From Fomitopsis serialis (lineage: Eukaryota > Basidiomycota > Agaricomycetes > Polyporales > Fomitopsidaceae): 64,000 nucleotides of DNA. Numbering within the stretch: the stretch's first letter is position 1; each line of letters opens with the position of its first letter. This document shows, one piece after another, positions 55,937 through 64,000 of the stretch. A model generated the notes under the pieces. The model saw only the letters and a program-made list of their open reading frames with translations. It was not told the DNA's origin and did not search any database. Location of the stretch: the NCBI RefSeq assembly GCF_022376445.1, contig NW_025955010.1:62001-126000 (forward strand), in the 5' to 3' direction. Both the position numbers and the translations under genes were made by a program.

Positions 55937-58900
55937 TCATGCTAGCAAAGTCATCAGGATACCGCCAATGATAGCCACAGCTGTTGCACTCGACGAAAAA
56001 TGCGTAGATGCGCTGCTAGCAAGGCCCGACGAGCTGTGCCCGGACGCGCTGCCAGTTGTGCTCGCAGTCGAGCTATGCCCGGACGCGCTGCCAGTTGTAC
56101 TCACAGTTGAGCTAGACGATGCGGCGGATGACGTCGTCGTGGAAGTGGTGCTGTTGCTCGCGCCGACGATCGCGAGGATATCGGGGCAGTCGGGGGCCGT
56201 GAGCACGCGACCATAGTTTGCGGCGATGTACAACACAACGCCATTCGTCCAACCGAAACCAGCCTGCGCATCGAGCGTGAGTATCAGGTTGAGACGTGAT
56301 CACAGTAACGGGATGTTTTACCTGGACAGTGTACTCTCCGCCACTGCCGGACGAGTCGACATCGGTGGTGTTGAACTTCTCGAACATCTTGAGGAACGCG
56401 TCAGCTCTTCATCGTAAAGCCTTTGAAGTTCAATTACTGACGTTACCGGTGTTCCCGATGCTACCAGTGATGTTCAAGACTTCGTTAGGCAGCTGCGGCA
56501 GCAATCCCGGAATGGATCCACCAGTGGCGTGCCTGGTCACATACAAGTCATCAGCACCCAGACTGGCCACCCACAATGGATCAAGATGGTTTCAAACACT
56601 CCACTCTACTGATCGCGGCAGGGGCGATCGGTGTATCCCACATACCCGATAGGGCCATAACAGATTCGCAGCACTCACACAACAGTCAACAAAATCTCGT
56701 CCAGCGACCAATCTAGCCAGAACGAAGGAAACGGAAAACCCACTCACCAGCTGCACAGCGCGCTCGCAAAGTAGCGATTCGCCACCTCGCGCTTGAGCAC
56801 ATCCGCCCATCCCTCGCCCTCGGTGGCGTTCCCGCCATTGACGACCGTGCCATTCAGCCTGCTCACGTCAGCTTCAGGCCCGAGCTTCGTTGCGTTCCCG
56901 AGCGCCACGCTGAGCACCTGCCCGGGCAGTCCGTCCTCCGCAACGCCGAGCTGTCCGGCAGGGACGAGCGCGTACGTTGACTCGTTCGACGCCGGAGTGG
57001 GCAGCGCACCCGAGGTGAGGTTGGACGGGAGAGCGGACAGCGCTTCGAGGACGATGAATTGGTGCGGCGGCCACGCGTTCGGGTTATCCCTGCGTAGCAC
57101 GAGAGATAACGCTCAGTGCATGACAGACGAGCGAGTCTCGCAGGGGTGACATACCACTGTAGGCCCGTCTCCAAGAACGTCACGGGCAAGCTCCCATTAT
57201 ACCGGTTCATCACCAGGTTCACGCCGGCGAAGTGCCCGAACGCGTTCTCCTCACTCGCAAGCACCTCCTCGGGCACGATCCCGTTCCAGAGCGGGTAGAA
57301 CGTCGCCATACTGTAGATGCTGTTCCGCGCGCCCGCAGTCAGGTTGTAGTCGTAGAACGCCAGCTTCTCTGCGTCCCAGTTCAAGTCGAGGATCCCTGTG
57401 CGCAGGGAGGCCGCGGTCTCGAGGTGCGCCTCAGCACCCGTGTCGTTGCCTGTGGAGTTGTACATGTCCGCGAGCAGGGTGTGTGCCTTGTCTGGAGTGC
57501 GCATGCTAGAGTCACTCGCACGGCAATGCTGCAATGCAATGAACGCTTACAGAGGATGCTGTTGAGATCGACCGGGACGTGCTCCCGCACCTGCAGAGAG
57601 CGCAGCGTAGGGTTGGTGTTGTTCGTCCCACCGGCGAATGGCTGCGCAGCAAACCGCGACGAGTAGTCCCATCCCGTCTCCGCACCGCTCGCAAGCTCTG
57701 CGTAGAGCGCCGAGCGCTCCGTCTCGTTCAGGGAGGGCAAGGTAGGGTCAAACGCAGTAGTGTAGTCTGCGAAACATGCCCGTCAGCGTCATATGGTTCC
57801 ACAATGATCACGGTGAGGTGCGCACCATCGATGTAGGACTCAGGTCGCGGCGCAGTGTTATTGACGGAATAGTGATACATCGTGTAGGTCTGATTCGTGT
57901 ACGGGCTCGTCACCTGCACGCTGCGGTTGTTCACCCACCACTGCAACTCAGTCTGACCCCGTGAATGAGCATCCTCCCACGCACCATTCGCTGACGACGT
58001 ACCTCAATGGCCGGGATTGCGCGTGTCAAAATATCCGTGTCGTTCGTAGCGGCGACGTAGTCCGCGACCATCTGGTTTTGCCTTCAATGCTCGCATCGAC
58101 AGCAGAATTTACGGGTCCCACTTACGCGAGTGAACATGGGTGGCTGCGAACGGTCCAAGTCTAAGCGTGCGTGAGCAGCGAACGCGATGTCGGTAGCCGC
58201 GTTTGACTCACAATATATCCGCCCGCCATTAGGAATGAAACCAAACGTGTCAATCTCGTCCATGAAGTTTTGTAGAGTCGAGTTCGCGATGTCATACAGT
58301 TCGCTCTGGATCAGGCCTTGGACGATCCAATATGAGTCCCAATAGTCTGTGAACACCCTGTGATTCAGTACTCTGATCACACTGCCAGACCACAAGTATA
58401 CTCACACTGCTCACGGAACCTCCCGCCCGGGATCACGAAAGTGTGGTTGAGCTGTATGAACGTGCCTTCGCAGTCGCCCGCGTCCGGGTAGATCGGGCAT
58501 GTCGCGCTCGTGTTCGTCTCTCTGATCAAGTCCGCCCAGTACCCGCTCACTGTCTGTGCCCACGCCTGGATCAGCGGGTCCGTCACGTTCTCGAGGAAGG
58601 CCGGGCTTTCGTTGAAGTCCGTGAGCGTGACCACGGCGAGCTCCTGCCCCTCGCCCGTGAAGTTGTCGTCCTCGAACGCAACAATGTCGCCCTCCGTGAT
58701 CCCAGCTGCACCGGAGCTGTTCTGGAGCGCCGCAAAGTCTGAGAGCACCTCCTGCGAGCGCTTCGACGTCGGCTTGTCGACGATCGTCTTGGGGTCGCTG
58801 TAGACTTCTGCAAGGTTGACATCTTGCAAGAGCTGCGAGGGATCAGTTACTGTCCGGAATGTATGGACAGGGGTTTACAACGTACCGCACCCGCACAAAA

Positions 58901-59125
58901 TATCTCGCTGATGCACCACGGCTGCACGGGAGGCAGGGGTTCCGACGACGGGACCGCCGAGGCTGAAGCGGAGGCACTCGCGGTCGCGGTCGAAACGACG
59001 AACGATGACCCGCTCGACGATGTGGAGGACACAGAGCTCGACGCAGGAGCAGCGCTAGTCGACAACTGGGGCAGGGCGCCCACTGCCTGGAGAAGGACCA
59101 ACAAACTTGCTACGTGCGCCAACAT
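55937..59125 (-). CDS. GH37 trehalase, secreted, probable GPI-anchored
   Basis: Hydrolyses trehalose to glucose at the cell surface or wall. Signal peptide MLAHVASLLVLLQAVGALPQ, a Ser/Thr-rich stretch, then PVQPWCISEIFCAG. GH37 features: LLQDVNLAEVYSDPKTIVDK, trehalase signature 1 split by an intron (FVIPGGRFREQ and YWDSYWIVQGLIQ), ELYDIANSTLQNFMDEIDTF then GFIPNGGRIY, QPPMFTR, a long insert with N-glycosylation sites, ETGWDYSSRF, REHVPVDLNSIL, NSIYSMATFYPLWNGIVPEE, and signature 2 LQWDNPNAWPPHQF. GGEYTVQ and AGFGWTNGVVL follow. The C-terminus is Ser/Thr-rich with a short hydrophobic end lacking charged residues (AVAIIGGILMTLLA), typical of a GPI signal. About ten introns, no clear frame break. 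GPI anchoring is inference. Confidence 0.92.
56031..56108 (-). repeat. 39-bp tandem repeat coding Ser/Thr linker of trehalase
   Basis: Two near-identical 39-bp units coding the peptide STxSTTGSASGHS in the linker before the GPI-type tail. In-frame length (13 codons) means copy number can vary without breaking the protein. Confidence 0.75.
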
Positions 59126-59416
59126 CCTTGAGAACGAGGAGACTCCGAGCTGGCTCGTCGGTCGTCGGCGCGCGAAGGATGGCCTATAAAGCAGCGGCCT
59201 GCGCGCGTCCCAGGGGCCCGGGGAATGCTGTCGAAATTCCCATCAATTGCGGGGTAGAATATTGTTGGACGTGACGCTCAGACTATCAATTGCCCAGAAT
59301 GTGTCCTGATATGACGTTGTCGCCCAGTTGTCGCCGATGATCCTTAGGTCCGGAACGTCCGTTTTCGGGTGCCCAGCGGGTCTGCTGACCGCCGCACGCA
59401 TGGTCGCCTGAACCGA

Positions 59417-60316
59417 CACAACAAACGCGACATGGTATCTGAGCATGGGATATGGTACGGGATATCCAAAAATATATTTTGAATATCCCGTTCGGGGATA
59501 TTGTGATCGGAGATATGGAAAGTCTGGATGCTCAAAGTATCCCGAGATGGAATACTTTGAATTTCCCCACATAGTATCGCAGGCCGGGATATGGTGAGGG
59601 ATGTTTAGAATATCTCTGGCCACTGTGACAATGATGTCCATTTCCGTCTACCCATCGTCCTAACCACGTTGCTTGTTTTCTATTGTCCAGTGTCATGCGC
59701 GGTCACGGACATGTCACGCCGCAGGCCCGAGCTGCTACTTACCGTAAAAGGTAACTTTGGCTCCCTGCCGCCGCGGCGAGTCGCGGTACGATGTCGCGTC
59801 GCGGTGTGGTGTGTCGCGTCGCGTCGCGGTACAGTGTGTCGCGTCGTGTCATGGCATGGCATGGCGCGTCATGTCATGGTACGGCGCGTCATGTCATGTC
59901 ATGGCACGGTACGGTGTGGCGTGGCATGTCACGATACGGCGTGTCATGGCATGGCATGGCATGGCATGGCGCCGGCGCGGCGTGTCATGGCATGGTACGG
60001 TACGGTATGGCACGGTACGGCGTGTCATGGCACGGTACGGCGCGTCGTGTCATGGCACGGTACGGTGCGTCATGGCATGGCACGGCGCGTCGTGTCACGG
60101 TATGGCACGGCACGGCGCGTCGTGTCACGGTATGGCACGGTACGGCGTGTCATGGCACGGTACGGCGCGTCGTGTCATGGCACGGTACGGTGCGTCATGG
60201 CATGGCACGGCGCGTCGTGTCACGGTATGGCACGGCACGGCGCGTCATGTCACGGTATGGCATGGGCCGCATGGCATGGCACGGCGCGGTACGGTACGGC
60301 GTGCCGTGTCATGGCA
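59417..60316 (+). repeat. Left arm of foldback inverted repeat
   Basis: The outer 330 bp is AT-richer with short inner palindromes (GATATCC, AATATATTTTG). From about 59780 inward it becomes a degenerate satellite of CATGG, CACGG and TACGG words with the same base order in all frames, which creates long spurious ORFs. Confidence 0.88.
60006..60255 (+). repeat. 125-bp tandem duplication inside the left arm
   Basis: 60006-60130 and 60131-60255 agree except for about one base (CGTCGTG versus CGTCATG). The same pair appears mirrored at about 60568-60817, so the duplication predates formation or homogenisation of the palindrome. Confidence 0.82.
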
Positions 60317-60506
60317 CAGTGCGAGCATGGTGCTTATGTCATGCCACTGAAGTAAATTGTACCCTACATACATTATTGAGGCTCAGGCTGTACCTAACGC
60401 CAATACAATACCTGTTCAACTCAGGCTGTCACAGTACAATGCAAGAATAATTTGATTGTAATAAAGCGACATGAGCGAAGTATATGTACCATTATCCATA
60501 CCATCA
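60317..60506. other. Unique loop of the foldback element
   Basis: 190 bp, AT-richer, without ORF or repeat. Its single-copy sequence argues that the palindrome is real and not a fold-over assembly artefact. Confidence 0.7.
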
Positions 60507-61405
60507 TGCCATGACACGGCACGCCGTACCGTACCGCGCCGTGCCATGCCATGCGGCCCATGCCATACCGTGACATGACGCGCCGTGCCGTGCCATACCG
60601 TGACACGACGCGCCGTGCCATGCCATGACGCACCGTACCGTGCCATGACACGACGCGCCGTACCGTGCCATGACACGCCGTACCGTGCCATACCGTGACA
60701 CGACGCGCCGTGCCGTGCCATACCGTGACACGACGCGCCGTGCCATGCCATGACGCACCGTACCGTGCCATGACACGACGCGCCGTACCGTGCCATGACA
60801 CGCCGTACCGTGCCATACCGTACCGTACCATGCCATGACACGCCGCGCCGGCGCCATGCCATGCCATGCCATGCCATGACACGCCGTATCGTGACATGCC
60901 ACGCCACACCGTACCGTGCCATGACATGACATGACGCGCCGTACCATGACATGACGCGCCATGCCATGCCATGACACGACGCGACACACTGTACCGCGAC
61001 GCGACGCGACACACCACACCGCGACGCGACATCGTACCGCGACTCGCCGCGGCGGCAGGGAGCCAAAGTTACCTTTTACGGTAAGTAGCAGCTCGGGCCT
61101 GCGGCGTGACATGTCCGTGACCGCGCATGACACTGGACAATAGAAAACAAGCAACGTGGTTAGGACGATGGGTAGACGGAAATGGACATCATTGTCACAG
61201 TGGCCAGAGATATTCTAAACATCCCTCACCATATCCCGGCCTGCGATACTATGTGGGGAAATTCAAAGTATTCCATCTCGGGATACTTTGAGCATCCAGA
61301 CTTTCCATATCTCCGATCACAATATCCCGAACGGGATATTCAAAATATATTTTTGGATATCCCGTACCATATCCCGTGTTCAGATACCATGTCAGGTTTG
61401 TTGTG
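60507..61405 (-). repeat. Right arm of foldback inverted repeat
   Basis: Reverse complement of 59417-60316 over nearly its whole length; ends in GTTTGTTGTG at 61396-61405. Confidence 0.88.
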
Positions 61406-61408
61406 CGA

Positions 61409-61932
61409 AATATGTACGCAGAGGCAGTGGTTGGGCAGTGGCAGGCCGCAGTACCAACGCGCATCATGAATCAGGATGACTGCCAGGACTCAGAGACCAG
61501 GTATCCAGGAACGCCGTCGAAACCTCTTGATCATGAGAGGAGGGGGAGGAGGCCGGGTAATTCAAAGGTAATCCCATTTCGTTATCCAGCTAAGTTAAGT
61601 AGGCGACCGTGTAGTGCGTGACACGTGCACCGTATACGTAAGTACACAACATGTTTTCCGGTTGATCTTGAAATATTCAGGAGTGTGCGCAGGACGTGTC
61701 AAGCGGAGAATATCAGGCTAAAATCAAAGTAAATATCAAGTTGCGGGCGTAGGACAGTATGTATTGTAAGTACTAGTGTATGGCAGACCAGTAATGTACA
61801 ACTTCATCCCCAACGAATATCACGATGTCCAATAAACATGCAGTAACCGAGATGGTGTGGCATCGCGACTACAGGTTCTAGCTATCCGTAGCACCTCTAT
61901 ACGCGGCGTAGTGGTCGTGGACCCGTATTGTC
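61409..61932. other. Intergenic, no gene seen
   Basis: Between the foldback element and the 3' end of the P450 gene. No coding signal. Confidence 0.55.
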
Positions 61933-63878
61933 TCAGGCGAGCCTAAAGTCGATGTCGTCCGTGTATACCAGACCGGTGGGCATCTCCTCCTCTTTCAAGG
62001 TGTCAAGCACGGCACCGACCTGATCATGACGCGGCACGAGGTTACTTCAAATGGCAAGGGTGTGCGACCAGAGTTGCCATCATACTCTTCCAGGCATGGG
62101 GGTTTGCCTGGTACAGCGGCAATACAAAATGCCCAGAGCAGTCTTGAGACTGCAAGGAAGAGCTCTTTCTCCGCAACCAGCATACCGGGGCATATACGGC
62201 GACTGTGCTGGGAAGTCAATATTTGGTAGCTTGCGGCATGCGCATTTCCCACGTACCCTGCTCCGAAAGCCCAATGGTCCCTGTCCATTGGATTCGCCAG
62301 CTTAGAGGACTCCGTACTGGAAAGGTTGTCGCCCATGAAGCGGTCGGGATTGAATTCAAGGCTGCATAGGACGTGAGATCGACGCAGATCGTATGCAAAA
62401 TCATACCGACGCACGCTTCTGCATATCTCTCTTCGTTTTGGTGGAGCGAGTAGCAATTCAGAACCATCACTGTATTTGCCGGGATATACATGCCACGGTA
62501 GACAAAGTCATTGTCCGAACAATGAGGGGTTCCCATCCAGAAAGGTGAATGACAACGGAGGACCTGGTGCACGGTCGGTATGCAATACACAGTGCTGATC
62601 AATTTCGGACTCACTTCTTTGACGATAGCTCGCACGTAAGGCAAGCACGATTCGTCCTCAGGTGAGGGCCACCTAGCACGTCCTATAACGTGGTCCAGTT
62701 CCTGATGCGCCTTTGCCTGGATTTCCGGATGAGAAGGCATCAAGGCGAGGAACCAGTGAATGGTTCCAGACGTCTGTATATCATCAGTATCAAGTGATGC
62801 CCAGCGATGCCGGAAATGTATTCACCGAGTGTGAGCCACCAGTAGCGAAAGCGGTGGTGAGCATGCACAAGTCGGTCCAGCTCAGATGCTCCTCTTCCTC
62901 GCAGGCCAGAAGGGATTTTACAAGGCAATCGGGAACATCATCGTCGGAGTCCATGCGCTCTTTCACGTGGCGGATCATCGCGCCATATACGTCCAGGAAG
63001 TCTTGGCTCAGCTTGCGACCGCGCGAACGGGTAGGGTCGGTATCCATTGCAGAGGCTTGATGAAGTCAACGGCATTGGTCCACGGCCCTTGAGGGAGATG
63101 AACACTGTGCAGAGGATGCAGGCGACGTTCCCGGGCTACTCACCTGTCAGTCGCATGAATTCCATACCCAAAAGAAGTGCTCTCTTGACGAGAGGATCGG
63201 TAACCGAGCCAGTACGAGTACCAAATGTTACAGAAAGCATGTTGCTATTGACGGTGTCAGCGAAACCCAACGCGGATCATGTCTTGCTTACTTGAGAACA
63301 TAGCGGCCAACGTAGTGCGCAGGGTCGACGGAAGCCTTGCCTTGTTCAGTGTCGTGGTATAGAGAGTGGATGAGCATGTGCGCCTCATAGTCAAGAGCTG
63401 CTGTGTATCCTTCTACAGCTTTGGAGGACAGCATGGTATTAGCAATTCTTCGATGTTTCCTCCTGTCACCGCCAGTGTCAGTCAGTTCACGCTTTGGCGA
63501 GAATCCACGGTACCATGTTTCATTGTAGGGAGTAGCCGTGATCGCGCCGCCTTTCAGAATCGTCTGGTTCTTCATGAAATAGTTCCATCGGCTTGAGAAG
63601 TTAGCTCCATTGACGACCAACAGGTCTCGGACGACGGTCGGATCGTTAAGAACAACGAAGAGCTGATTGCCCATCCAGACAGAGTAGATGGGACCATACT
63701 TCTTCGCCCACTTGTGGATGATGTGTTCAGGATATCTTGGAAGGAAGGGGAAGCGGAACGGGGGTCCTGGAGGGATCGAGTTCCCGTCCTTGTCTCGCAG
63801 ACTTTTGCGAAGGATGTATCGCAGGAAGACATATGACACAAGGAGTGCCAAAGCCGTGGATAGCAGCTTATGCTCCAT
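61933..63878 (-). CDS. Cytochrome P450 monooxygenase, basidiomycete type
   Basis: Membrane-anchored ER heme-thiolate oxygenase. Start MEHKLLSTALALLVSYVFLR (anchor), basic RKSLRDKDG, then the proline hinge IPPGPPFRFPFLPRYP. Further marks: KKYGPIYSVWMGNQLFVVL, the C-helix WRKHRRIAN (split by an intron after NETW), SVTFGTRTGSVTDPL, the I-helix region DDIQTSGTIHWFLALM, the K-helix ExxR as KEV then LR across an intron, EFNPDRF in the PERF position, and the heme loop WAFGAG then RRICPGM with the ligand cysteine. About nine introns. Near 62038 one C appears missing; with it the protein ends VYTDDIDFRLA (stop 61933), while as written it ends early at 61995. CYP family not assigned. It could oxidise a product of the neighbouring accessory locus, but about 7 kb and a trehalase gene lie between. 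Confidence 0.92.
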
Positions 63879-64000
63879 ATCAATGGATGCGCTGAGGTAA
63901 AAACAGGGCCGGGTTGTTAATCTTTGCGCAAGTCAGATGCGAGTACCTAATTGCGCACCTATGCGATTTTTCGGGTTCAAGACGGTCAATGGCGCTGGGG
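63879..64000. promoter_or_regulatory. Upstream region of the P450 gene, truncated by window end
   Basis: Short sequence before the P450 ATG. No TATA element identified. Confidence 0.35.

Larger units (their letters stand above)
59414..61408. mobile_element. Foldback (palindromic) DNA element, CACTA-like ends
   Basis: Two inverted arms, 59417-60316 and 60507-61405, nearly identical (900 and 899 bp), separated by a 190-bp unique loop. The termini are CACAACAAAC and its complement GTTTGTTGTG, and both are flanked by CGA (59414-59416 and 61406-61408), i.e. a 3-bp duplication. CACAA fits the CACWR start of CACTA/CMC (EnSpm) transposons, which make 3-bp duplications. No transposase is encoded, so it would be non-autonomous. 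Differences cluster in the outer 30 bp, plus a GGGG/GGG length difference near 59506. It lies 290 bp upstream of the trehalase start. Confidence 0.8.

Noticed and set aside
59669..60355. Long plus-strand ORFs (about 200-228 aa) of repeating Met-Ala-Arg/His-Gly text, mirrored on the minus strand at 60416-61154
   Set aside because: They are open in three frames at once because the underlying satellite lacks stop words; no start context, introns or domain support a protein.

Overview
The window is nuclear DNA of a filamentous basidiomycete, most likely an Agaricomycete and perhaps a polypore (the order is inference). Genes are broken by many 47-75 nt GT-AG introns, coding sequence is GC-rich, and several families are typical of mushrooms: a DUF6534-like 7TM protein, plant-type O-methyltransferases and an NRPS-like adenylating enzyme.

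Layout. 1-24 kb holds mostly conserved housekeeping genes on both strands: ALG11 (5' truncated by the window edge), an FMN-dependent lactate oxidase/monooxygenase-like enzyme, a JLP2/CCDC25 homologue, a TVP38/TMEM64-type membrane protein, a small PPxY membrane protein, an LEA-2-like membrane protein, a tetraspanin, thioredoxin reductase, V-ATPase proteolipid c and a SUN-like SLP1 protein. 23.7-35.2 kb is one very long non-LTR retrotransposon on the minus strand. It has a 27-nt poly(A) tract and a 15-bp target-site duplication, and carries an endonuclease/reverse transcriptase ORF, a zinc-knuckle/RGG ORF1 and several unrecognised upstream ORFs. After it come an RBM25-like splicing factor, a gene-poor stretch, a class V PLP enzyme, another gene-poor stretch and the 7TM gene.

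47-55 kb is a small accessory locus in which two related O-methyltransferases face each other around a stand-alone adenylation-domain enzyme. A GPI-type GH37 trehalase follows. Then comes a 2-kb foldback element with two 900-bp inverted arms, CACAA termini and a 3-bp duplication. The window ends with a cytochrome P450.

A data-quality point affects every reading of 3-24 kb. Many conserved genes there, including the essential V-ATPase c subunit and thioredoxin reductase, have reading frames broken by single missing bases. In nearly every case the missing base can be placed by lengthening a homopolymer run by one. This looks like systematic homopolymer undercalling rather than real gene decay, so gene spans below were drawn across these breaks.

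The most novel items are the 11.5-kb LINE with its catalytically empty RNase H-like domain and its multi-ORF (possibly intron-bearing) 5' half, the CACTA-like foldback palindrome, and the OMT/adenylation-enzyme/OMT locus.
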